Source of the DNA: Sediminibacterium sp.
GTDB taxonomy: Bacteria > Bacteroidota > Bacteroidia > Chitinophagales > Chitinophagaceae
Length of the DNA stretch: 64,000 bases
NCBI RefSeq assembly: GCF_030695065.1
Contig: NZ_JAUYTR010000009.1
Span: 248,001-312,000 of the forward strand
Direction of reading: 5' to 3'
Part shown: in pieces, positions 53,170 to 62,673 of the stretch
How the letters are laid out: each line of letters begins with the position of its first letter
How positions within the stretch are numbered: the first letter of the stretch is position 1
Notes under the pieces: model-generated
Database searches by the model: none
Told to the model about the DNA's origin: nothing
Seen by the model: the letters and a program-made list of their open reading frames with translations, nothing else
Position numbers and translations under genes: made by a program

Positions 53170-54174
53170 ATGATTTTACAAGAACGAATTGAATTATTAT
53201 GCCGTTTAGGCCAATATATCAACAACAATGATAGTGAATGGATGGCCACAAAAGAAAGGGCTTACAACCAAAATCAATGGTTTGTGCCGGAGTTTATTGA
53301 GTCGGCAACTCAGAATATTGCTCAACAATTTCTAAAAGAACAGCCATTAAAAGATTGGGCAGCTAATTACGATGTACCGGAGGCGCCAATCAACCCTTTA
53401 CAAATAGGCATTGTAATGGCAGGGAATATACCCTTAGTAGGCTTTCACGACCTATTATGTGTTTTTGTTTCGGGTCACTATGCGGTTGTAAAAACTTCTT
53501 CGAAAGACGAAGTATTGATGAAACATTTGGTCAAAAAAATGTATGACTGGGATGTAAGGGTACAAAACTGGATTTCTTTTGCTGATAGGCTAAACGGATT
53601 GGATGCATATATAGCTACAGGAAGTAATAATTCTAGCAGGTATTTTGAATACTATTTTGGCAAATACCCGAATATTATTCGTAGAAATAGAACTTCTGTA
53701 GCAATACTTGATGGTTCTGAAAGTGCAGAAACATTGAGTTTACTGGCAGACGATGTATTGCAGTATTTTGGGTTGGGTTGCAGAAATGTTACCCAGGTAT
53801 ATATACCCCAGAACTATGATTTTGTACCATTATTGAATGCCTTAAAAAAATATCCAGACTTTATAGATTACCATAAATACAAGCACAATTTTGATTATCA
53901 TTTGGCTTTGTTAATTATGGGAGGCAAATATTATATGAATAACGACACTGTAATTCTAACCGAAAATCCTTCCCCGTTTTCACCTGTTAGTCAGTTGCAT
54001 TATTGTTTTTACACTGATCGTGCACAAATTTTAAACCTATTACAAAAGGATGAGTCTATTCAATGTATTGTTGGATCAGGGCTGGTACCTTTTGGAGCGG
54101 CTCAACAACCGCAGTTAACCGATTATGCAGATGGCGTTGATACCATGGCATTTTTGAAAGGACTTACAAAATGA
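53170..54174 (+). CDS. Acyl-CoA reductase (LuxC-like)
   Basis: 334 residues, aldehyde-dehydrogenase-like fold. GIVMAGNIPLVGFHDLLCVF and the catalytic Cys in LQYFGLGCRNVTQVY fit the acyl-CoA reductase family. It would reduce a fatty acyl-CoA to aldehyde with NADPH. Shorter than LuxC. A TACATTTG box lies 24 bp upstream. The stop overlaps an ATGA from which a 35-codon frame runs. Confidence 0.85.
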   Translation: MILQERIELLCRLGQYINNNDSEWMATKERAYNQNQWFVPEFIESATQNIAQQFLKEQPLKDWAANYDVPEAPINPLQIGIVMAGNIPLVGFHDLLCVFVSGHYAVVKTSSKDEVLMKHLVKKMYDWDVRVQNWISFADRLNGLDAYIATGSNNSSRYFEYYFGKYPNIIRRNRTSVAILDGSESAETLSLLADDVLQYFGLGCRNVTQVYIPQNYDFVPLLNALKKYPDFIDYHKYKHNFDYHLALLIMGGKYYMNNDTVILTENPSPFSPVSQLHYCFYTDRAQILNLLQKDESIQCIVGSGLVPFGAAQQPQLTDYADGVDTMAFLKGLTK

Positions 54175-54278
54175 CATTTTTACCAAAACATTTGTTAAAT
54201 GGTATCGTTGGAGAACTGTCAATTAAACAGCTTTGTTTATTTGCTAATGAAAAGGCATGTAAATTGAGTAATCTTTAA
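54171..54278 (+). CDS. Doubtful 35-codon frame after the acyl-CoA reductase
   Basis: ATG at 54171 overlaps the reductase stop as ATGA, and the frame runs 35 codons to TAA at 54276-54278, 15 bp before degP. Begins MTFLPKHLLNGIVG. No signal peptide or known motif. It fills the only gap between two genes, which gives weak support; it may also be the remnant of a lost gene. Confidence 0.3.
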   Translation: MTFLPKHLLNGIVGELSIKQLCLFANEKACKLSNL

Positions 54279-54293
54279 AAAACAATTGAGCAT

Positions 54294-55820
54294 ATGAATT
54301 GGAAAAATGGTTTAGTGATTGTGGGCATCAGCGCCACTACCGCCCTCGCCAGTGTGTGGGGCTACGGTAAATTCGTAGAGAACCAGCAAGAAGGCGTTCA
54401 AGAACAAGGAAAACTTCCTGTTAACTATGCAGGATTTTTTGGAAATCCTAATAATGCTGCCGTTGGTTCAATTGATTTTACTGCTGCAGCTACTACAGGA
54501 ACACCTGCAGTAGTGCATATTAAAACTAGAACAAAAGCCAAACAAATTAGCAGCAACCAACGTCAACAAAGAAATCCCTTTGCAGATATGTTTGGAGATG
54601 ACTTTGGCGATTTCTTTGGCGGTGGTCCAAGGATACAACCAGAGCAACGTGCTAGTGGCAGTGGGGTTATCATTACTGAAGATGGCTATATTGTAACCAA
54701 CAACCATGTGATTGATGGTGCCGACGAAATTAATGTGACTCTAGCCAATAAAAAGTCTTACAAAGCCACTTTAGTAGGACAAGATCCCAACAGTGATTTG
54801 GCGGTCATTAAAATTGAAGGAAAAGCATTCCCTTATATTGTTTATGGCAATAGTGATGAAGCTAAATTAGGCCAATGGGTATTGGCCATTGGTTATCCAT
54901 TTAGTTTAGATGTAACAGTAACTGCAGGTATCATTAGTGCAAAAGCAAGATCTATTGATATCAACGGAAGGCAGGGTGCAAATCCTGTGGAATCTTTTAT
55001 ACAAACTGATGCCGCAGTAAATCCTGGAAATAGTGGTGGTGCTTTAATTAATACCAACGGAGAATTAGTGGGCATCAATTCTGCTATTGCATCTCCTACT
55101 GGTTCTTATGCAGGTTACTCCTATGCTATACCGGTGAATATGGTTAAGAAAATTGTAACCGATATCGTAAAATTTGGTACAGTACAACGTGCATTTATTG
55201 GCATCAGTTATCCAAAAGAAAATTTAACCGACGAAGCCAAACGTGAATTAGAAAAAGAATTAGGCACTGCTTATAAAGAAGGAGAAGGTGTTTTGATTAC
55301 TGATACACCGGCAGGTGGTGCGGCTGCAAGCGCAGGCTTAAAAAAAGGAGATATTATTACCAAAATTCAGGGAGTAGCTATTGCTACCGGACCAGAATTA
55401 CAAGAGCAAGTTGCCCGTTACAAACCAGGTGATAAAGTAACGGTACAATACAAGCGTGCTGGAAAAGAAAACACCGTTACTATTACTTTAAAAAATAAAG
55501 CGGGCAACACCGATATCGTTAGAAACAGCAGCATCATAGAAAAACTAGGAGGTGAATTAGTGAACCTAGATAAAAAAATTGCAGCTGCAAATGATGTACC
55601 CGGTGGCGTAGTAGTTAAAAAAGTGGGAACTGGATTATTAAGCAAGAGTAGAATGGAAGATGGTTTTGTAATTACCGGAATCAACGGTAAAGAAATCATC
55701 AATATAGATGAATTGAAAATTGCTTTGGCTAATATTAAATCTGGCACCATCCGAATTGATGGATTCTATCCAGGATTTGAAGGAAGATATACTTATCCAC
55801 TTCAGGTTACAGAAGATTAG
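54294..55820 (+). CDS. degP: DegP/HtrA periplasmic serine protease
   Basis: 508 residues. N-terminal anchor or signal (about 6-25), trypsin domain with His138 (VTNNHVID), Asp168 (NSDLAVIKI) and Ser247 (PGNSGGALIN), a Gly/Phe-rich LA loop (FGDDFGDFFGGG), then two PDZ domains (GVLITDTPAGGAAASAGLKKGD and a shorter second). Degrades or chaperones misfolded envelope proteins. It is distinct from the membrane HtrA-like protease at 15.5 kb, which has no PDZ. Confidence 0.93.
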   Translation: MNWKNGLVIVGISATTALASVWGYGKFVENQQEGVQEQGKLPVNYAGFFGNPNNAAVGSIDFTAAATTGTPAVVHIKTRTKAKQISSNQRQQRNPFADMFGDDFGDFFGGGPRIQPEQRASGSGVIITEDGYIVTNNHVIDGADEINVTLANKKSYKATLVGQDPNSDLAVIKIEGKAFPYIVYGNSDEAKLGQWVLAIGYPFSLDVTVTAGIISAKARSIDINGRQGANPVESFIQTDAAVNPGNSGGALINTNGELVGINSAIASPTGSYAGYSYAIPVNMVKKIVTDIVKFGTVQRAFIGISYPKENLTDEAKRELEKELGTAYKEGEGVLITDTPAGGAAASAGLKKGDIITKIQGVAIATGPELQEQVARYKPGDKVTVQYKRAGKENTVTITLKNKAGNTDIVRNSSIIEKLGGELVNLDKKIAAANDVPGGVVVKKVGTGLLSKSRMEDGFVITGINGKEIINIDELKIALANIKSGTIRIDGFYPGFEGRYTYPLQVTED

Positions 55821-55843
55821 TCATATACGAATTGATTCAAAAT

Positions 55844-55878
55844 AAAAAACCTTGCAACTAAATGTTGCAAGGTTTTTT
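55844..55878. terminator. Intrinsic terminator after degP
   Basis: Stem AAAAAACCTTGCAAC / GTTGCAAGGTTTTTT with a 5-nt loop, between convergent degP and the GH13 gene. Confidence 0.9.
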
Positions 55879-55903
55879 TGTGCTGATTTTTATAATGCCA
55901 TTA

Positions 55904-57169
55904 TTATATTTTTTCATAAACCAAGTACTCCCCCGCTTGTAATTCAAAAGTCTCTTTTAAATTAAAATGAAAAGCTAAACCAGAAAAGATATTTCTGAAT
56001 TCACCTTTTAGCCAATCGTGGTGAACATGTATCGTTAGTCTGTTATGAGCAGAAACATTCAGTAAAACCAATACAATATGATTGCCGCTTCTTCTAAAAA
56101 ATGCCATTAATTCATTGTCTTTATCTGAAGGTAGAATAAACGATTCCCCTTTAAATATGGCAGGATTATTGGCACGCAATTTAGATAATATGCTATAAAA
56201 ATCATGGAGCCGGTTGGGTTTGTTCCATTCGATTAAATCTTTGTCAAAAAATTTCAACCGTTTTTTGTTAGGACTTTCTTGACCACTATATATCATCGGC
56301 ATCCCATGCCATGTAAAGGCAAATACAGCCCAGGCTAATGCAGCTACTCCATATTTTTCATATTCAGTTCCATTCCAACTATTCTCATCATGATTTGCGG
56401 TGAAAAATAATTTAATAGCCCCCCTAGGATATTGCGAATATGCATGCAATACATTTCTTACTTCATGCAATGTAGATAGCGCTTTTGCATACCTACCTGT
56501 TTCATGCATCCACCACCAAGAATAAGTAGCATCAAATACCTGGTGATAATCTTGTACTTCACATTCTGCGAGCCAGAATAATGGCTTAGTCAATTCACAA
56601 CTTAATCTGGCCTGTTGCCAAAAATCAAGTGGAACTAAATGGGCCATATCGCACCTGAATCCATCAATATCAAAATCATTGACCCAATAACGCATGGCTT
56701 TAATTAATTCATGCCTCATTTCAGGCACTTCAAAATTTAAATCGATCACATCATGCCATCCATTTTTCTCGGTAAAATTTCCATCCGCATCTTTCATCAT
56801 CCAATCAGGATGATCAATAGTCCAATGATGATCCCATCCGGTATGGTTAGCCACCCAATCAATGATGACTTTAAAGCCTAGGTCATGAGCGCGTTGAATT
56901 AATTGTTTAAAATCGGCCTTTGTTCCGAACTCAGGGTTAATATCTGTATAACTACTGCATGCATAATAGCTTCCTAAACTTCCTTGCATCTTGAGCTTAC
57001 TGATTGGCGTTATGGGCATCAGCCATAATAAATTAACGCCCATGTCTTTTAGGCGTGGTAAATGTTCTGCAAACGCATTAAAAGTTCCTTCCGGTGTATA
57101 TTGACGAATATTCACTTCGTACATCGTGGCAGTGTGTGCCCATGGCACAACATGAAAAGAAGACTTCAT
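55904..57169 (-). CDS. Cytoplasmic alpha-amylase family (GH13) hydrolase
   Basis: 421 residues without signal peptide. GH13 regions: DWVANHTGWDHHW (region I), DGFRCDMAHLVP with nucleophile Asp174 (II), FWLAECEVQ with the acid Glu (III), and FTANHDENSWNG (IV). A short beta domain closes the chain. Acts on alpha-glucosides inside the cell, for example maltooligosaccharides; exact specificity is not readable. Last gene of an operon with a symporter and a secreted deacetylase, which suggests it handles an imported glycoside. Confidence 0.9.
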   Translation of the reverse strand: MKSSFHVVPWAHTATMYEVNIRQYTPEGTFNAFAEHLPRLKDMGVNLLWLMPITPISKLKMQGSLGSYYACSSYTDINPEFGTKADFKQLIQRAHDLGFKVIIDWVANHTGWDHHWTIDHPDWMMKDADGNFTEKNGWHDVIDLNFEVPEMRHELIKAMRYWVNDFDIDGFRCDMAHLVPLDFWQQARLSCELTKPLFWLAECEVQDYHQVFDATYSWWWMHETGRYAKALSTLHEVRNVLHAYSQYPRGAIKLFFTANHDENSWNGTEYEKYGVAALAWAVFAFTWHGMPMIYSGQESPNKKRLKFFDKDLIEWNKPNRLHDFYSILSKLRANNPAIFKGESFILPSDKDNELMAFFRRSGNHIVLVLLNVSAHNRLTIHVHHDWLKGEFRNIFSGLAFHFNLKETFELQAGEYLVYEKI

Positions 57170-57200
57170 TTTTTAATTATCTAAATAGGAAGGTAAGTGT

Positions 57201-58907
57201 TTATCTTTTGAAAAAAGAAAAACAAGCACTTAACAATACAACAATTAAAGCACCTGCTACATTGAGCCATAAAAATCCAAGTCCTATGATATTATATTTA
57301 TCTAAAAGGAATAATAAAATAACCAATAACTCACCTATTACGGCAGCCCTAAATACGGCAGTACCCCCAATCTTCTTCATATAAAAAGCAACCAAAAATA
57401 TTCCCAGTATTACTCCATAAAATAAGGAACCCAACACATTTACTGCTTCAATTAGACTTCCCATTCCGGTTGCAAACTGTGCAGTAATAATGCAAAAGAT
57501 ACCCCAATAGAATGTGTACCATTTAGACAATCTATATTCTCTTAAGTCTTGAGCAACCGAGTCACTCAATTTCTCTTTTTTAGTAAACCGCTGATGAAAA
57601 TCAACCATCGTACAAGAAGCCAATGAGTTTAATGCTGCAGCAATTGAACCCCAAGCAGCTAAGAAAATAATAGCAATTAATAATCCTACTAAGCCACTGG
57701 GCAAAAAGTCTACCACAAATCGCAAGAATATATAGTTGGTATCATTGGTATCAGAACCTGGTACGGCTTTTTTAATAACAGCTTTATACTCATTTTTAAT
57801 GACCGTTAATTTAGCTGCGCCTTTAGCAACACTGTCTTTAATTGCAGTTGTTGGTTGCAAAACATACAATTTACTATGGGCTTGCTGTGTAGCTTGTTGA
57901 TCATTAAAACGATACTTTATTTGTTCTAATGAATCTTTGTAGGGCGTTAGCATAGCTTTGTCTTCCGCAGCCTTATTAAAGAATACTGGAGAAGGATTGA
58001 ACTGATAAAAGGTGAATAACAAAGCTCCTAATAGAAGTATTAAAAATTGCATAGGCACTTTAACCAACCCATTCATCAATAAGCCAATTTTACTTTCTTG
58101 TTCAGATTTAGCAGTTAAATACCTTCCAACTTGAGACTGGTCAGTTCCAAAATAAGACAATGCTAAAAAGAATCCACCAATAATACCGCTGATTAAATTA
58201 TAACGATCCTTCCAATCAAACCCATTTTCTGTAAATCCTGTCGTAATTACATTCATTTTTCCTGCTGCACCACTTACTGCAAGCGCTTCACTAAATCCAA
58301 CATTCTCAGGTAAATTAGATACAATTAAATAACCTGCAATAAACATCCCTATGAAAATGATAATCAATTGCAACTGTTGGGTATAGGCAACCGCTTTTGC
58401 TCCACCCGAAACAGTATAAACAATTAACATTCCTCCCATCACAATATTGGTATAAAAAATGTCCCACCCCATTAATGATGATAAAATGATAGAGGGCGCA
58501 TAGATGCTAATACCTGTTGAAAGGCCTCTAGATAATAGAAACAATGAGGAAGTAAACACCCTTGTTTTTAAATCGAACCGTTGCTCTAAAAATTCGTAAG
58601 CAGTAATTACTTTTAACTTGCTAAATAATGGAACAAAAGTGATACACAAAACCACCATGGCTATTGGAATTCCAAAGTAATATTGAACAAATCGCATTCC
58701 ATCTGTAAATGCTTGTCCCGGTGCCGATAAAAAAGTAATCGCACTAGCTTGGGTGCCCATAATACTCAACAATACAATATACCAAGGCATATTTCGGTTA
58801 CTTAAAAAATAACCTTCCATGTCTTTGCTGGTTCTGCTCTTGTAAACCCCATAAGCAATGATGCCCGTAAGCGTGAGAATTAAAATGACCCAATCAGCTG
58901 TTCTCAT
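57201..58907 (-). CDS. Sodium:solute symporter (SSS family)
   Basis: 568 residues with about 13 membrane helices. WYIVLLSIMGTQASAITFLSAPG and GAKAVAYTQQLQLIIIF are typical of SSS transporters. A hydrophilic loop of about 100 residues interrupts the chain near 320-410, as in Bacteroidota sugar or sialic acid members. The ATG overlaps the stop of the upstream tiny membrane protein as ATGA. Substrate probably a sugar or its deacetylated form, judged by the neighbours. Confidence 0.9.
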   Translation of the reverse strand: MRTADWVILILTLTGIIAYGVYKSRTSKDMEGYFLSNRNMPWYIVLLSIMGTQASAITFLSAPGQAFTDGMRFVQYYFGIPIAMVVLCITFVPLFSKLKVITAYEFLEQRFDLKTRVFTSSLFLLSRGLSTGISIYAPSIILSSLMGWDIFYTNIVMGGMLIVYTVSGGAKAVAYTQQLQLIIIFIGMFIAGYLIVSNLPENVGFSEALAVSGAAGKMNVITTGFTENGFDWKDRYNLISGIIGGFFLALSYFGTDQSQVGRYLTAKSEQESKIGLLMNGLVKVPMQFLILLLGALLFTFYQFNPSPVFFNKAAEDKAMLTPYKDSLEQIKYRFNDQQATQQAHSKLYVLQPTTAIKDSVAKGAAKLTVIKNEYKAVIKKAVPGSDTNDTNYIFLRFVVDFLPSGLVGLLIAIIFLAAWGSIAAALNSLASCTMVDFHQRFTKKEKLSDSVAQDLREYRLSKWYTFYWGIFCIITAQFATGMGSLIEAVNVLGSLFYGVILGIFLVAFYMKKIGGTAVFRAAVIGELLVILLFLLDKYNIIGLGFLWLNVAGALIVVLLSACFSFFKR

Positions 58908-59017
58908 TTAAATAAGTTTGTAAACCAATCAAAAAAAAGTATTTGGGCCAATAAAACCAGTAACACAAAAATGTACCAGCTTTTCCATGACTTAAATATT
59001 GGTATTTTCTCTTTCAT
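58904..59017 (-). CDS. Tiny single-pass membrane protein (37 aa)
   Basis: ATG at 59017, TGA at 58904. MKEKIPIFKSWKSWYIF then a hydrophobic helix VLLVLLAQILFF and a short tail. Both ends overlap neighbours as ATGA (50-aa gene before, symporter after), a sign of coupled translation. Possibly a small helper of the symporter, but no family is known to me. Confidence 0.6.
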   Translation of the reverse strand: MKEKIPIFKSWKSWYIFVLLVLLAQILFFDWFTNLFK

Positions 59018-59166
59018 CTTTTTGATTTAGAACTAAGTAAACCACCCCCTAGTAATCCTAAAGCTAATCCAATTAACAATCCTGCTTTTACGTTTTTTAA
59101 AAATAAGCCAATGACCACTCCTATAATCACTAACATAAAAAAACTTATTTTTTTTCTTGGTTGCAT
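59014..59166 (-). CDS. Small two-helix membrane protein (50 aa)
   Basis: ATG at 59166, 3 bp after the deacetylase stop. A basic start (MQPRKK) leads into two hydrophobic helices, the second Gly/Leu-rich (GLLIGLALGLLGGGLL), then SSKSKR. The stop overlaps the next ATG as ATGA. Coupled position between deacetylase and symporter supports a real gene. Function unknown. Confidence 0.65.
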   Translation of the reverse strand: MQPRKKISFFMLVIIGVVIGLFLKNVKAGLLIGLALGLLGGGLLSSKSKR

Positions 59167-59169
59167 AAC

Positions 59170-61731
59170 TTATTTATTGGGAGCCATTGATACCAAATTA
59201 GCTAATAATTTATAGCTGCCAGCTACTCCCGCAGGCAATTGCCTGAACAATACTAAACTCACATAAGTAAAATTGCCTTTCCCATATTTTGTAGTTACTA
59301 AACTACCGTTTGTGGGTTTGTCATTCGTATCATTCATTTGCAATATTGATTCATAAGGTGCTTTAACAGGCTCCATCTGATAGGTACTTCTTTCTTGCAC
59401 CCAATTATCAAAGTCTTTATCTACAATTTTATTGGGGAAATTTAATATCGGATGATTTAATTGTAGCATTTGAACAGGTGCCTTTTCTTCGGTAACCCGT
59501 ATATTAGACATGGTAAAATCATAAGGTCCAACTTTTACTCTTTTGTTGCCAACCAAGTTACTTTTTAAATACTGAACAATCAAATGCCCCCCTTGCTGAA
59601 TATACCGATTGATTACTTCATTCTTATTGGTCAACCATTCATGAATATTATATGCCCTTATACCTACTACAATAACATCATATGCAGCTAATTTAGTTTC
59701 AACAATATCTGATTCAGATAAAAACTCAACTGTATGTCCTAATTGCAATAGCGCTTCTGGCACTTTATCTCCGGCACCAACAATATATCCAACACGCTTA
59801 GGGATAGATTGAATTGGTTCGTGTATCACTCTTGCTTGATCTTTATATAAGTAATTGATAGAAGGAATATGGTCGTATTTAATGGTTTTAAGTAATTGGT
59901 CGTAAGCATAATTTTTCCCGTTAATAGTAAATTTTATTTCTGCATTAATATTTTCCGGTTTTTGCTTTACTAAAGCTGTATTTAAATTAACTGCAAATGG
60001 ATAAATATTCCCAGCTATAAAATTCATTGTAGAATCTTTAGAATAAAGAAATTTCTCTCCTTCTTTCAAGCTAATAGTAACTGGAATATTAGACAAAGTG
60101 AAATTGGTTTTAAATTGTAACAATAAAGCTGGAGTAGAAAGATTTTTTTTGTTAGGCGTTTGTACATTGGTAAGCAACACATTTTTATCTAATTCTACAA
60201 CAACACGCGGAATTACATTTAGTGGCTGAAAAATTTCTCCTCTCACCAAATCTACTAACTTGAATTGAATAGGCTTATCTACAACAAACTCAATTCCATT
60301 TAAAGAAAATATAAACTGTGCAGTAAAAGGCGGAAGTGAATTAGCCCTTCCAATAAACTGATAATTAGACACATCAAAAGTACCCATATCTTTCATTGGC
60401 GCTGCCAACCAATATGGCTGAGAAACAGGCTGATCTTCAGAAATAGAATAAGCATAATTAATTGAATAATTAGTATTGTTTTGCAATGTCTTATTGATGC
60501 TAGTATCGTACCCAACACTATTATTAGAAAGGAGTTTTATTCTACTTAATTGTATAGATGCATCACTTCGTTTATTTACTAGAAATTGTATGCCCAATTT
60601 TTCTCCAGGTACTGCATACTCTGATTCAGTTGTAGCTTCAACGACTATTCCAGAACAGGCTATTATGAGTGATTCAATTTCTTTAAGCTTTTGCTCTTTC
60701 CAAATTCCATTATACGAAAGGGCTTTAATTTGTTGATGTAATTTTACTAATTCAGTAATTGATTGTGCTGGTTGTACAAAATTAAATTGTTGAATAATTT
60801 GCTGAATTGATTGTTCAATGGCTTTACCAGCATTTGGAATACGACTCCAATCAGTTGCAACTCCTTCCATTAAACTATTTTTTGCGGTATCTCCTGCAAT
60901 TGTAGTAAAGTATTCAAATACTGGTCCTTTTCTTCTTGGTCTTCCTTCGCCCTGACTCTTATGCATACTTCTTGCTTCTCCTCCTACTTCGCCATAACTT
61001 TGGCCAAGGAATGGATTAAAAACACCTGCATCAATTTTCAGTTGATTTTCATTGGTAGTATTTGCACCTCCAAAATTAAATGTATTCCAAAGCAATCTTT
61101 TGGCTTGCCAAACACTTACTCCTTGAGTTAACTGTTCAGGAAATTGATTGGGGTCAGCAGCTGCAGTAAAAGCCTCTATAGATAAAACAGCAGAAGAAGC
61201 GTGGTGTCCATGACCAGCTCTTGCGTCTGGTGGGAATCGGTTGATAATAATATCTGGCTGAAATTTTCGAATAACCCAAACCATATCTGCTAATACTTTT
61301 CTTCTATCCCAATATTGAAGTGTTTCATTGGCTGTTTTGCTGAACCCAAATTCATAGGCACTGGTGAAATATTGTTCAGCGCCATCTATTTGACGAGCTG
61401 CCAATAATTCTTGTGTTCTAATTAACCCTAATTCAACTCCTTGCTCAGGTCCAATTAAATTTTGGCCGCCATCTCCTCTTGTTAAACTTAAATAAGCTGT
61501 TCTATATTTTTTCTCTCTTGCTAAATAAGGAAGCAAACTATTGTTTTCGTCGTCTGGATGAGCTGCAATATAAAGTACACTTCCTAACACTTGCAATTTT
61601 TGTAGTTGTTGAAAAATGGCAGCACTTCCATTCAATTCTGGATTTTGTGCCGTTAATTTAATTGGAGCAATTATTGAAATCCCAACAAAAAAGAGAACAA
61701 TTAATGAACGCATTGCAGTCTTAATTAGCAT
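59170..61731 (-). CDS. Secreted PIG-L family deacetylase, large form
   Basis: 853 residues from ATG 61731 (a TTG two codons earlier rejected). Signal peptide ends near LTAQ. The PIG-L/LmbE zinc site is AAHPDDENNSLLP (HPDD at 58-61) with a second ligand region in AGHGHHASSAV. About 600 further residues hold beta-sandwich domains and a class-I-glutaminase-like segment (VGIRAYNIHEWL). LmbE proteins remove acetyl groups from N-acetylglucosamine-type sugars. First gene of the operon with symporter and GH13: outside deacetylation, then uptake, then hydrolysis, as an inference. Confidence 0.88.
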   Translation of the reverse strand: MLIKTAMRSLIVLFFVGISIIAPIKLTAQNPELNGSAAIFQQLQKLQVLGSVLYIAAHPDDENNSLLPYLAREKKYRTAYLSLTRGDGGQNLIGPEQGVELGLIRTQELLAARQIDGAEQYFTSAYEFGFSKTANETLQYWDRRKVLADMVWVIRKFQPDIIINRFPPDARAGHGHHASSAVLSIEAFTAAADPNQFPEQLTQGVSVWQAKRLLWNTFNFGGANTTNENQLKIDAGVFNPFLGQSYGEVGGEARSMHKSQGEGRPRRKGPVFEYFTTIAGDTAKNSLMEGVATDWSRIPNAGKAIEQSIQQIIQQFNFVQPAQSITELVKLHQQIKALSYNGIWKEQKLKEIESLIIACSGIVVEATTESEYAVPGEKLGIQFLVNKRSDASIQLSRIKLLSNNSVGYDTSINKTLQNNTNYSINYAYSISEDQPVSQPYWLAAPMKDMGTFDVSNYQFIGRANSLPPFTAQFIFSLNGIEFVVDKPIQFKLVDLVRGEIFQPLNVIPRVVVELDKNVLLTNVQTPNKKNLSTPALLLQFKTNFTLSNIPVTISLKEGEKFLYSKDSTMNFIAGNIYPFAVNLNTALVKQKPENINAEIKFTINGKNYAYDQLLKTIKYDHIPSINYLYKDQARVIHEPIQSIPKRVGYIVGAGDKVPEALLQLGHTVEFLSESDIVETKLAAYDVIVVGIRAYNIHEWLTNKNEVINRYIQQGGHLIVQYLKSNLVGNKRVKVGPYDFTMSNIRVTEEKAPVQMLQLNHPILNFPNKIVDKDFDNWVQERSTYQMEPVKAPYESILQMNDTNDKPTNGSLVTTKYGKGNFTYVSLVLFRQLPAGVAGSYKLLANLVSMAPNK

Positions 61732-61839
61732 ATTCAAGCATTTATCGTTTTAACGAAGATAGCTATAGTTGGCTTTGTGGGTTTTACCATTTAAAAAAAA
61801 CATGATGAGTATCATATTGGGAAATATATCTACTCATAT

Positions 61840-61867
61840 TTGATAAAATAGCTGAAAAATAACTTTG
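61840..61867 (+). promoter_or_regulatory. Promoter of the outer membrane barrel gene
   Basis: TTG (61840-61842), 17 bp, TAACTTTG (61860-61867), then 18 bp to the ATG. Confidence 0.65.
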
Positions 61868-61885
61868 TTCAAAATTTAAAGAAAT

Positions 61886-62518
61886 ATGAAAAAGATTATT
61901 GCAGTTACCTTGTTTGCAGCATTAAGTTTTTCGGCTAATGCACAGAAAAAAGGATTACAAGGCATCACATTTGCCACATCACAATTTGGTTATACCCAAA
62001 CTAAAACGGGCACCACTAAAAGCACTAATTTTACCCTATTACCTATTATTGGAACTTTTGTGTCTCCATCGGTTGCAATTGGCGCGGGTATTGGAACTTT
62101 AAATATTAAATCGGTGAATGGAGCAACCACCACTGCTAATACAGGATTATTCGTTTTTCAACCTTTGGTTAGAAAATATTGGAACGTAGCAGGAAGTATG
62201 TACTTTTTTGGACAATTAGCCGCACCTTTTATTAGCGGAAAAGAAAAACAAAGTGAATTAAAAGTTAGTCAGTTTGGCTTGGCTGCTTCTGGCGGCTTAG
62301 ACATGATTTTAGGGAAACATTTTAGTGTAGAGTTTTCCTACAATTTAGCCAACTTTTCTGTAACCACTTTAACTCCTAAAACTGGCAATAAAACAACAGT
62401 TACCGACTTTTCACTTGCACATGTTGCGAATGTAGAAAATGTATACAATGGGGCATTAGGTGGTAGCAATCCTACCCTAACTACTCCTTTGTCATTTGGG
62501 TTCAAATTTTTGTTTTAG
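61886..62518 (+). CDS. Small outer membrane beta-barrel protein
   Basis: 210 residues. Signal peptide MKKIIAVTLFAALSFSANAQ. The rest alternates polar and apolar residues in an eight-strand style barrel and ends with the aromatic LSFGFKFLF. Similar to OmpW/OmpX-type barrels of Bacteroidota. Good promoter before and a strong terminator after make it a single-gene unit. Confidence 0.85.
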   Translation: MKKIIAVTLFAALSFSANAQKKGLQGITFATSQFGYTQTKTGTTKSTNFTLLPIIGTFVSPSVAIGAGIGTLNIKSVNGATTTANTGLFVFQPLVRKYWNVAGSMYFFGQLAAPFISGKEKQSELKVSQFGLAASGGLDMILGKHFSVEFSYNLANFSVTTLTPKTGNKTTVTDFSLAHVANVENVYNGALGGSNPTLTTPLSFGFKFLF

Positions 62519-62541
62519 CTTCTACTCAATCAATCATATCT

Positions 62542-62572
62542 AACCGGTCAATTTAACTTGACCGGTTTTTTT
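62542..62572 (+). terminator. Intrinsic terminator after the barrel gene
   Basis: Perfect 10-bp stem AACCGGTCAA / TTGACCGGTT with a 7-nt loop and seven T. Confidence 0.9.
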
Positions 62573-62673
62573 ATTTCAAAAGGTCTCGTTTATATGCAAC
62601 AACCAATCAACAAAATGGCTCTACTATCTGTAAACATGGTTAATTTGCACACGAACCCAATAACTTATACTTA

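Noticed and set aside
53109..53249. 47 extra N-terminal codons for the ferredoxin
   Set aside because: They overlap the divergent acyl-CoA reductase and have no ferredoxin features.
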